Assembly (NCBI GenBank): GCA_022661535.1
Contig: JAKULF010000009.1
Coordinates: 992,001-1,056,000 of the forward strand
Reading direction: 5' to 3'
From: Eutypa lata
Lineage: Eukaryota > Ascomycota > Sordariomycetes > Xylariales > Diatrypaceae
DNA length: 64,000 bases
The first letter of the stretch is position 1, and each line of letters opens with the position of its first letter. Both the position numbers and the translations under genes were made by a program. Positions 1 to 10,005 of this stretch are shown one piece after another. Below the pieces are notes generated by a model that searched no databases, was not told the origin of the DNA, and saw only the letters and a list, made by a program, of their open reading frames with translations.

Positions 1-908
1 TGATGATCCAATTCTCTGCCAGGAACCAATAGACAAGCGGGACGGCATCATACGTGAAGTCCGGAGTCGCCAAGTTTCGGAGCTCAACTGTCTTCACGGC
101 GGCGGCCACGGTGGCGCTAATAACTTGTTACTTTCAAGGGGCTCTGAAGCTTTCTATTAACAGGGGGGGACTCACACAATACCCCAAGACATCAGGAAGC
201 AGATGGCAAGCTTTGTCTTCAGTGGCATCTGCAAGTGCCAGATAATCAGGATGGGGAAAAGCGCAAGAACCAGGTCGCTCCACGCAGAGAAGGTGCCCTG
301 AAGGTAGCCGATGTCCTGCTGGATAGTGTGCTCCCAACACGCTCCTGGAGGCGGAACTACCCTGACGCGATTCCATAGGAAGCTGACGGGGGTGCACTGA
401 GAGAACGTGACGATGATGAGGACTAGTGTCATGGCGAATAAGAAGAATATCAGGACCCAGAGGAAGATCTCCCGCCAGCGGCTCCGGTTCATGAGGCGCA
501 TGAGAAGCAGTGCGATGGAGACTTTGCCGAAAGCAGCGCTGCCGGGGGAGAACGGAACAGAGAGCCAAATCATGTAGACGGCGTTGACTCTCTGGTCCTC
601 GCTGAGGTAGATTGCGTGCCTGCCGACGCCGTAGTGCACCATAAGTGAGACAACGATGTTGGTAACGAGAGCTAAGATCTAGATACAAAGCTATTAACGG
701 TATGGTTTAAATAATGTGTAGTGATGAAACTTACTACTGCGACAACCATCGTCCAATCATCCCAGGCGACCTTCTTAATGATCATAGTGCGTGTATACAT
801 ACGCATGGCTAGGAGAGAACACCCCGCTAATCCCATTATCCATGCAGCTACGACGAGGCCAGGCCCTCGGTTTACGTCTAGAGGGGGAGATGCTGTGGAT
901 GGGTCCAT
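1..908 (-). CDS. SAT4/rhodopsin-domain integral membrane protein, 3' end outside window
   Basis: Partial multi-pass plasma-membrane protein of the fungal rhodopsin-domain (SAT4/PTH11-related) family. Three exons are visible: 908-735, 678-176 and 116-1, with donors GTAAGT and GTGAGT and acceptors CTAG and TTAG; phases join perfectly. The start is the ATG at 908 (MDPSTASPPLDVNRGPG); the TTG nine bases upstream is not needed. The protein begins with a membrane helix (VVAAWIMGLAGCSLLAMRM), followed by the family hallmark 'WDDW' near residue 50, the TFSQCTPV segment, and in exon 3 the family signature 'ELRNLATPDFTYDA'. The reading frame is still open at base 1, so the C-terminal helix and cytoplasmic tail lie outside. 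Members are usually uncharacterised; some related proteins (PTH11) act as surface receptors, but the WDDW type without a CFEM domain gives no ligand. Family assignment is secure; function is not. Confidence 0.9.
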
Positions 909-2302
909 TGTGATCAAGGATTAAGGGGTAAAAACTTTGGCAGATGGTTTGAAATAGGGAGGTGCCACGAGAACCGAATGCAGTGAAAGGAAAATGATCC
1001 CGAACTGACTTAAGCACTTGACATTGCAACTGACTAAATACACAACCTAGAATTATAGGTTGAGATATATCTCCATCTGGTTATATATTCCGTTTCGCGG
1101 TGGACGTGAAGTTTCCATTCTGTCTATTCCCCTCACCATATCAGCATAACCATTCATACATTCCAAGGGAATAATGTGCGAGCCTTGTTGGTCTGTGTGA
1201 AGAATGAGCCAAGTCGATCTCATGCAGTAGGATCAATAAATCCTCAGGTGTGGGCTATTTGGGCAGGTGGTTGAACGCCCTTGAGTGACCAACTGGTGGA
1301 AGGATTGTGCCTCTCAGCCGAATCTGGTCATATGGTACTGAATATGGTACTGAGATATAATTCCAATAACCCCCCTCAGCCTCCAACTCAGACTTCATAA
1401 TGATATCACCAGCATATTTTTACTGGTTATTATAAATGAAAAGAATCTGGTGCTCAGCATGCTCCCTTCCGTTACCCCCTGCCCAAGTTCTCGGCAATAT
1501 AATTGCCCCAATAATTCGCCCCGAACTTGCATTGGTGTAACCACCTGTCCAATTACTGTAGTATAACAAAGTTCTACATTCCAGCCGCACAACAAGCTCT
1601 GTGTCAGCAACCACTAGTATACCGATAGGGTGGCTCAGCCCATTAGCCTGTAGGATAGACCGGCTCGCTTACTTACGAGTGGCCGCTAAGCGCACAACAA
1701 CCTTTGGAGCAGGTATATAAAGCTAGAAGTACTTGAATTCGGGCCCTGTATTATAACTTAGACCATAAAGCAATTGTAAGCTATATGCTGTAGCTTTCAG
1801 ACAATACAAAGTTCGTACGCAATTGGTCAGATTCCCGCACTATGCACTTCTAGTGGTTTGGGGCCATTGGTAGTGCTTAGTTAATAGAGGGGACAACTTG
1901 ATTTTCCGAGTATATATAGAAAGTACAGCGAGGTATATATTGTTGAGGAGCCAATCATTATGCTTGACAGCTGTAGACAAGACCAACAACTTGAAGTAGA
2001 AAATGGAAGTTGTATTGATAGTGGAGCGAATGTATATGTACTTTGTGGCGCAGCAGTGTCACCATCTGCATGTAGTAATGCACCGGTTATAACAAAATAA
2101 CTAGGGTAGAACCCTGCAGCGATAGCTCCCATATGTTCTGATCGGTGAACTCGTAGAGAAACGACTACGTTATAAGGTGTATGTGGAAATCATACTTCCT
2201 ACTCTATTGATTTTGTTGCTACTATTCACCCCTTGTTATATTCGAACAGCCTGGATAAAATAAGAACTACACTTAAATAACAGAGAAAGAAATTCCTACA
2301 AC
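909..2302. other. Intergenic, no gene seen
   Basis: AT-rich spacer between the divergently transcribed membrane-protein and O-methyltransferase genes; it must hold both promoters. Short ORFs at 1395-1614 and 1881-2132 have no coding-like composition or family resemblance. I see no strong repeat. Confidence 0.6.
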
Positions 2303-3850
2303 ATGACCGATGCACAGAAGTCCTCGGCCGACTTTCTCGCAGCTGCCCAGAGCATCCTCGCCAGCAACGATGAGACTGCTCGAAAGCAGATGTTTGGCAC
2401 CGCCATGCAGGCGATGGCTATGCTCGAAGCTCCGATGGACACCGTCTGGAGGACGATTATGTCTGTAAGATTAGAAAACCAAGTACAACCCCTAGCTAGG
2501 TTCCTTGAGCGTCTAACAAAGTCTTCTAGGCGCATGCTCCTTCCGCGCTGATGACTTTGATCAAAGCTGGAGTTATCCAGAAGATTGCCCAATCCGACTC
2601 TCCCTTGTCGGCCGACGACCTCGCTAAGGTTTCCGGTGCAGATAGACTTCTCATTGGTATGAAGGAAGTCGTGTTTGGGACAAAGTTCAATTGGCTAACC
2701 TCCCGAAAGTGCGCCTTTTGAGACCACTAAGTGCCTTGGGCTTCGTCAAAGAAACCAACCAAGAGGAATACGGTCCTACACCTATCACGAAGACTCTAGT
2801 CGACCGTGCTCTACTAGGTGGATATCAGTTCATGTGCAGCTCTCCCCACCCAGCTGTAGAAATGAAAACACTGATGTTTTTGTCGTCAGGTATTCCGCCG
2901 CGACGCGGTCCCTGGCCAACATGCCGTTCTACCTCGAAAAGACGGGGTTCGCCCACGTCGACGGGGCGCCGGGGCCCTTCCAAGACGCGCACAACACGAC
3001 CGACAACATGTTTCCGTGGCTGGTCAAGGACCCGCCGATGATGGGCAACTTCAACGCCTTCATGAGCGGCCAGCGCGCCGACCGCAAGCAGTGGTTCGAC
3101 TTCTTCGACATCGGTGATATCCTGCTCAAGGGCGCCAGCACCGATCCCGAGGCCACGCTGCTGATCGACGTCGCTGGCGGCGAAGGCCACGATGTCGCAG
3201 CCTTCCATGCCCGTTATCCGGACGCGCCGGGTAGACTCGTACTTCAGGACCTGCCCCCCGTCATCGACAGCATTCAGGAGCTCGTTCCCAAGGTCGAGCG
3301 TCAGAAGTACAACTTCTTCACTCCGCAGCCGATTAAAGGTACATACATACTTATATATATAAGTTGGGTTGCTCATACCTTGAATGGACTACGTAGCTAA
3401 CATGAGGAATAACAAGGCGCAAGATGCTACTACTTCCGCTCCATATTCCATGACTGGCCCGACGCGGACTGCATTGAGATCTTGAAGAACACGGCCGTGG
3501 CCATGAAGCCGGGATACTCGAAGCTCCTCATGTCCGAGTTCGTTCTGCCGGTGACCAACTGCCCCCTTTACCCCGCGCTGCTGGATGTCAACATGATGGG
3601 TGAGTATTACTCCTTTTTGATTTTGTCGGGGTTTCGGAATTCCGGGATTGCTTTGCTTAACTACGTGCTTAATATACATGTTGTGGTACGATGCGCTAAC
3701 AGTGTTTCTGCCATAGCTGTGCTCAACGGAATGGAGAGGACCGAGGCCCAGTTCACCAAGCTGCTGGATGCCGCTGGACTGAAGGTTGTCAAGTTCTGGT
3801 CGGTTGGAGCTGAGACCGAGGGGCTTGTAGAGGCTGTTTTGAAAGACTAA
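2303..3850 (+). CDS. S-adenosylmethionine-dependent O-methyltransferase (plant/fungal caffeate-OMT type)
   Basis: Cytosolic O-methyltransferase of the type that methylates phenolic hydroxyls of secondary metabolites. Six exons: 2303-2464, 2530-2656, 2710-2833, 2890-3338, 3417-3599 and 3717-3850, giving 392 residues, the usual family length. All introns are GT-AG and phases join. The N-terminal half is the helical dimerisation/winged-helix part (AHAPSALMTLIKAGVIQKI, SADDLAKVSGADRLLI). The SAM-binding motif I is LLIDVAGGEGHDVAAF near residue 230, with Ala where many members have Gly (DVGGG). The catalytic His is in 'SIFHDWPD' near residue 300, preceded by GARCYYFR. Start chosen at the first ATG of exon 1, followed by an intact frame. 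The gene next door (493 residues, opposite strand, convergent) is unknown, so substrate cannot be inferred. Intact as far as can be seen. Confidence 0.95.
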
Positions 3851-4230
3851 AGTTATATATGTGACAGAACTTGTAACTAATGTCTACTAAATGTAGCTAC
3901 AACTTATGTAAAAAGGGGTCATACGTTAGCATAACATCGTTACAGAGTCATTGCTCAGATACCTCCCTGATAGATGTTTTGGGGTTTCCAGTTGATTGTT
4001 GTAGAGGCAGCAATGGAGTTTCACAATCCTTAGATGCAGTAGGTCGCAACGTAACAAGAGTTTTGTGAAGCCTAACAGTTGGACACGGACTCTGGTACAA
4101 TACTTACCTGCTTAGCACTGATGCAACAGAGAGAAAAATAGGTTTATCATGCCCTACGAGGATTCGACAGGCACCAATCCTGTCATATATATATATAGCT
4201 GATATTATGTTTGCCTATCATAACACCCTG
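3851..4230. other. Short convergent intergenic gap
   Basis: 380-bp gap between two convergent genes; it holds both 3' ends. A short (AT)n tract is at about 4186-4197. No ORF is supported. Confidence 0.6.
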
Positions 4231-5786
4231 TCACCAGCTCATAGGAACCACATAACCAGCCCATCCATTCTCCGTATCGGCCTCCCTCCACTTTTCAATG
4301 CCTCCCTGTACACCATCTACACCTACCTCCCATTGGCCACTGACGACCTGCTTAAGCCAGGCCGTCAGCACCTGCTCCAGACGAACCTCATGAGACTCGA
4401 TGAACGGCACGTAACCGAGCTGGTACAAATCACCGTGCGTGTTCTTCCCACGGCCGAAAGCGCCCTTCTCTTCCTTGTTCTCCCCGAACTTCGCCCCGTC
4501 AGCCGTGCGGGCGTACCCAGCTAATCCGATCCCAAAGGGCAATACTAACTGGACGCCATCTTCGAAGCAGAGACCGTCGAGGTGGGAGTCGGTCAGGTAC
4601 AGTCCCGCTGGGTAGGCATTTACCTGGGACCAAGGCCAGTGAAAGGGAAGATGTGAGCCTGTGAGATCGCCCGCTCCATACGGACTAGGCGTAGCGTGGA
4701 ACGTGGACGAAGAGGCACGGAAGAGTAGAATGGGAAATTGTACGGTCGGGGGTGCGGATGGATCTCTAAGAGGCGGGTCTGATTCGATCGCGCTGAAGGG
4801 TTGCTCGCTGAACCAGTTGGCATCGGGTATCTCTAGGCCTGGAGCTATGTAGCGGAAAGATGGCCGTCGCGCTTTACTCATGAATTCCCGGGTAAAGTTG
4901 GATGTTATGTGTGCTGCATCCAAGATAGGATCAGGGAGCAGTGGTGGCGCGCTGGTATTCGAGAGTCTATCGCTCGATGGAATCCGATACTCAATGGCAT
5001 CTAAGAGATCATGATATGCTTGAAGGGTATCATCTAGCTGCTGCTGACTGTAAGGCCGGATAACCCAAGGATCAAATTTCGAGTTGGTCGAGTCTGTACT
5101 GGGGTCGACAGCCTGAGCCTTGCCGACTGTAGCCATGTCGAGCCAAGCGCTTAGAACAACCTCGAGTGGATGCCACTGCTGGCGACCGTTCTGGGTTATG
5201 AATGAGTCGAAGATGGACATCTGCATAATTGCGGTGTGCTCACTCTGGTCGAAACTTCCGGCAAGTTAGCTTAGAAAATATGAAACCATACCATACTTAC
5301 GCAACGCGTGTACACCGGGTCGACTTACACCAGGCCATCAAGCTTCGAGGCGATATCATTAGCCACGTAAAGGGTCATGTAGCGGTCCGGTTCCGTATCC
5401 TCTGCCTCCCACTGATGATTCAACCAGAGGTAATCGGGGTGAGCTAGACAGCTGACGTAGTAAAACAGGGAATGGTTCGCATCGATCACCAGGGCACGCT
5501 CTAGAAATGCAGCCAGAGACGGCGACAGCCGACTGCGCACTCGCTCGGCGTCCTCTCCGTAGTACTCAAACCAGGTGCGACGGTGCAGGACCTCAGCCTG
5601 GTCGTCGTTGGCGTCGTACTCTAGCCTCCGTCCCGAGCCCACCCATCCTATTTCTAGTAGTTCGTTGTGTAAAGCAGCACACCGCTCGTAGTCTAGCCCA
5701 GGAGTCATCCGTACGGGGTTCTCTGCAGTAACCCGCCACGGAGACGGAAGGCTACTGCCTCCTGTGAGGGAAATCTGGGTATCCAT
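4231..5786 (-). CDS. Protein of unknown function, 493 residues
   Basis: Two exons, 5786-5329 and 5254-4231, joined by an intron with donor GTAAGT and acceptor AAG; the join (KLDGLV/FDQSEHTA) is in phase. The start is the first in-frame ATG (MDTQISLTGG); the open frame extends further upstream only with non-ATG codons. Exon 1 is rich in charged and aromatic residues (RRTWFEYYGEDAERVR, HPDYLWLNHQWEAEDTEPD); exon 2 has a Pro-rich middle (PSAPPTVQFPILLFRASSS) and a Trp-ending C-terminus (GWAGYVVPMSW). There is no signal peptide, no membrane helix and no catalytic motif that I recognise. Composition is clearly coding (GC-rich, no low-complexity). It converges on the O-methyltransferase gene. I cannot name a family; it may be a conserved fungal hypothetical protein. 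Confidence 0.75.
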
Positions 5787-6563
5787 CTGATATGTAGGTT
5801 GATCGAACTGACTTCGGATGACGATGTCACACGGAAGGATAACCAATAGAATACTGAAAGCTCCTGTGTTCACTGTATTGTATAGCCCCTCCTTAACGCT
5901 TCTCCGAAGATATATGTGGAAGGCTTATGGAAGGTTCATTGCTTGTGAAGCTACTGGTAGGGAGGCTTGAACAGCGCTTATAGTGGTTGCATGGAAATAA
6001 ATGATGAGAACACAATTTGGTTAAAGTATGAGAAATCAAGGTCTTTAATTTGCATGGGCTGAATATTTGCCCCATGCCTTTTTATCCACATCCCATTTTT
6101 GGCCTACATACTTACTGCATGCTAAACGAATCTAACTAGATTAGTCCCTTCCAGGTTAGCAGTCAAATGCGGAATATCCCACCCTAGCTCAAGGAATGCA
6201 TGAACCCCTGGGCCCCTACTCTTACCGTGGAAACATCTTAGAATCCTTTTGTTGAGGCCGCGAAGGGCTCCAGACTAGGGTTCGCTTTCAGGCTTCAGGA
6301 AGGTTGGTGTATTGTCAGGAATCTAAGTCGAAAACGTCTAGCTAATTGATGTTGATATCCAGCTGCAAACGCCTAGATTGTGACGTCTTAACACCGTATT
6401 CCTCTATTTGATCTAGTGGCTCCAAAGTCACTGCTCTGCCACACTCGCGACATCACCAAACTTCCCACAAGGACGAGGTTTTTCAACGATTCAATATCCC
6501 TAACTCCCCTCTACAATTCGGCACAGAAACCACAATCCACTCACAACTCAGCCCTCACAATCT
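5787..6563. other. Intergenic, no gene seen
   Basis: AT-rich spacer upstream of the unknown gene and downstream of the TPR-MYND gene. The plus-strand ORF at 6416-6757 is mostly the antisense shadow of the MYND exon. Confidence 0.6.
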
Positions 6564-7278
6564 CTAGACTGCAGAGCTCGATTGACCGGCGGCAGCAGCA
6601 GCACGGGCTTTGCAAAGCGGCTTGTGTCGATCACGCCAGTCCCGAGCTTGGCATCCCTTGGAGCAATAGAACACAGCGCGGCACGAAGCGCAAGCTGATA
6701 GTTTGTCTTGGGCGAACATGGCATTCGTCGGACACTATTACATCCCCTAGCTATTAGCAGCCAGCCATTCGCACTGATCAAAAAGGTACAAACAAAAAAA
6801 ACAGACTGACGTAATAGTTGCCACACAGGATCTGATGCTTCGCGGCCCCCTTCAGGCGAATCGCTCTGGCATCCTCAAAGTTCCCCTGCGCCTCTCGCAG
6901 CCCAGCTAGATTGTCCCGGGTAGCCGCGGCGTCGAGGTCGGGCCCCATGCCCAGACCGCCATATGCCGTCTCCTCGCGGACCTTCAGGGCCTTCAGCAGC
7001 GCCTCCTCGGCCTCGGGGAGCTTGCCGGCCTTGAGATAGGCCTCGCCGAGCCCGTTGAAGCTGATGCCGGCCTGGACGGATGCCTCGGAAAAGGCGCGGA
7101 CCTTCAGGGCGAGAGCTTCGCGGTGGAGCGTGATGGCTTCGTCCAGCAGACCTGCCTGCTTCGCTGCGTTGGCTCTGTTGTTCTTCTCCACGGCTACCGT
7201 GTTAGCCGCCACCATTGCGGAGTAGGTGTCCGGGTCTGTGTCGCGGCTAAGCACGGTGACGTTAAGGAACGGCTCCAT
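6564..7278 (-). CDS. TPR repeat protein with C-terminal MYND zinc finger
   Basis: Two exons: 7278-6811 and 6734-6564, intron with GTCAGT donor and TAG acceptor, 212 residues. The N-terminal 150 residues contain tetratricopeptide helices (NNRANAAKQAGLLDEAITLH, NGLGEAYLKAGKLPEAEEAL, TRDNLAGLREAQGNFEDA). The C-terminus is a MYND zinc-binding module running across the exon junction: CGNYYC, then CASC, YCSKGC and a final HKPLC, giving the Cys/His ligand order C-C-C-C-C-C-H-C. MYND modules bind proline-rich peptide partners and TPRs also bind proteins, so a scaffold role is likely; no enzymatic domain (such as SET) is present. Start is the first ATG (MEPFLNVTVL) after a TTG-started extension. Ends with an Ala/Ser-rich tail (ARAAAAAGQSSSAV). 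Confidence 0.88.
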
Positions 7279-8274
7279 AGCCTCTTTATGCAAAAATAGT
7301 CAGGAAGCGAATAAGGAAAAAAAATAGATTTAGGGTTGTGAAGTCAGACCGTTATTTAGTCTACGAGTGTCAAGACGATGTTAAGTTAGAATGAGGAGAT
7401 GATTCTCGTATGAGATCTAGGTCTCCACGTCCGTCGCTGCACAGGCCTCAGAAGCTCAGGCCGCCATGCTGCCCGATGTATGTAGTTTTTGCACTAGGCT
7501 TAAGACACTAAGTTCTGACCAATCAGAGCACGATGGTAGATGGAGAACTACACAACAGCTTGAGCTTTTGGCAATTGTTTACTGATGAAGTGTTAACGAG
7601 AATGTAACGGTTAATGAGCACGAAGGGTTATCTACGATTCTACTCGAAAAGGTGTGTATGTCGGATTCAAGAAAGGAAGGAATTTAAATGTGGAACTTCC
7701 ATGATAGAAAGCCTTAGGTACTTATAGTGAAAAAGGTGAATGCCCTGACATGACTCATGGCAATCACTTGGGCTTCCAACCTATGTATCTCCAACATTAC
7801 GTACATCCAACACACTCATAACAGATAATTGAAGTATACAATACAATATTCACTGTAAATTTAAAACCACCTCAGTAAGTCACAAAGTTTGTAAATACAG
7901 GTTGTCAGTCACCTGCCGTAGCAATCACGACTGCGAATATGTTTTGCTTGCGCTCGGCGGTGAGGTCTGTACATCGTTAGCAGCTACTAAGAAATACGTA
8001 AGGGGTTCAGGGTTAGGGTTAAGGGACAGGTTGTTTACTTCATTAGGGGTTTTTGCATCCTTTTTTCTTGTGTGATTATCCGTAAGAATACAGGTAAATA
8101 AACCGAGACGGCATTGGGGTAACCTAGATATCCAGCTCTCCTTAATGTATTCTTTCATGTTTTTGCCTAGACACTCTGAATGGAAGAAGACCGCAATCCC
8201 GTATGGAAAATCTCGCTATCGGGGCAAAAAGCATATAATGACCAGACCCCCCACCCTCAACAATTCTGCTTGCA
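7279..8274. other. Intergenic with a short telomere-like repeat
   Basis: About 1 kb without a supported gene. At 8008-8025 the sequence reads CAGGGTTAGGGTTAAGGG, two tandem copies of the TTAGGG telomere unit flanked by near-copies. Confidence 0.55.
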
Positions 8275-10005
8275 TCAATTCGCAGTACCACCACTATCCG
8301 CCGCGTGGGTGGTAGCATTTAATGACCCCGCTCCGCTCGCGGGAAGTTCATGGATCTGGTCATCCGGTTTTTCGGCCGGAAGTGCGTGCATCTCCCGCAG
8401 GTGGTCGTCCGGCTTCTCCCGCACGATCCCCTGCCCGTCGAGCTGTTGCGTCTGATCTAGCTTTAAATCCTGTTTTGAAGTAGCATGGGATTTTCCACTC
8501 TCTTTGGTCTGCTGCATTGCCGCTGATGCTTGTAAGTTATTCAGTAGGTGCCGGAGATACAAGACTATCCAGATCACAGCAGCGATGCCTCCGATGACGA
8601 CCACGGCGATGCCTACCCCAATACCAGCCCAGGCGCCCTTAGATAGCACTGATGAGGCAGTAGCATTTGGGCTTGCCTCTCCATTGACAGCCGTGATGTT
8701 GGTTCCATTGCACTTCAAAGCGGTATTTATAAGGTCGCGCTCTTTTGGTATCAGCTTCGTGCAGTCAAAGTCATTCCAGGGCTCGACCTTTATGGGGCCA
8801 GAAGCGTAAGTCAGGCTTGGAAATATGTACGATCCTGGCGACCTACATGTATGTAAGATTAAATCCACATTTGCAAGAGATGAGGAGAATGCCTATATAG
8901 TCAGTACTTACGTGTCTATATTCCCCCGTATATGGAGGTTTTTTACTGTTTGTAACAACGGGAACGTGGGGAAGACTGTGTCAACGTTGTCCAGAACAGT
9001 TAGATTCCCGACTTCAGTGAGATGGCTGAATTGAAGACTGCAGTTGGTGTTGCTAATTACCAATATCTCCCCCCTAACAGTGGTAAGGCCGTTAAAGGTT
9101 AGGACGGAATCGGAGTTGGAGTATATGTGCACGTCTGATTCTACCGTTGTTTCTTCTGATACCAAAGCAGAACCAGAACCATAACCGTCCTCTTGTAACA
9201 AACCCCTGCAGTTTTCTAATGTAAGCGAGTGGTTTATTCTCAATGGTGACCCAAAAGAAATATGTTCTGCATTCTTAATCAGAATATCTTCGACCGCTCT
9301 AAGCGCAGGGAAACCAGCCCAACAAGAAACCGCTGACATCGATATATAACTCGCACTACCGAGGTTTTCAAAAGGCACACAGTAGTCAGTCTTTATTTTA
9401 ACAGCCTCACTAATTTCCCGAAGGCTTTTCCATCCATCTGATAATAGATCGACTGAGGGGGTGATGCCAGAGAGGAAGATGGACCCGATAGACGTTTGTT
9501 GACCGATGTTTAGCTCCATTAACACTGGAGCATCGTTAACTCCGATGGCACCATATAAGTTAGAATCATTGTCGTTCTCGAATTTTAGGCGTGGTAGCGA
9601 TAAGTTTTTTGAGAGAATCAGCTTGAACCACGGACAGCATCACCTCTCCACTTTCAAGTACGGGAAACGACAGTACTTCTAAGTGGGGGCTGTCCAGAAC
9701 GATAATATCGTATGCCTCTACGAGGTCTGTGAAATTGAGCGTGCCCGTTGCATTCTGAATTACTAGTTGGGTTTGGCATGAAGAAAAAGGCGCAAGGTCA
9801 ATGTCTGCCTGGCTAGAAATAGCATGGGGACATTGCCTATCCGCTAATAGGAGTCAGAATTGAATAAACTTTTCGATCAGGTTAGGTCAGCTACCATAAC
9901 TTACACATTTGATCTTAGTCTTGATGGGCTGTTGGACCTCGAAGGTCCTATTATTTCAGCTTGGTTTCGAAAGGAGGCTACATCTAGCTGTATGGTGAGA
10001 ATCAT
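8275..10005 (-). pseudogene. L-domain (Ecm33/SPS2-like) cell-surface protein gene with a +1 frameshift
   Basis: Pieces: exon 10005-9905 (weakly supported; no convincing signal peptide), exon from 9836, and exon 8842-8275. Introns 9904-9837 and 8911-8843 have GTAAGT donors and phases join. The middle exon starts in one frame (QCPHAISSQADIDLAPF, then TGTLNFTDLV) and at the run of six T (A on the coding strand) at 9605-9610 must move forward one base to continue as LSLPRLKFENDND and on to NLTVLDNVDTVFPTFPLLQ. With five A the join reads SLKNLSLPRLKF, exactly the pattern of receptor L-domain repeats, so the extra base looks like a recent lesion or a read error. The last exon has a membrane helix (AWAGIGVGIAVVVIGGIAAV) and a hydrophilic 90-residue tail, so this is a single-pass protein and not GPI-anchored like Ecm33. 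Confidence 0.72.
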
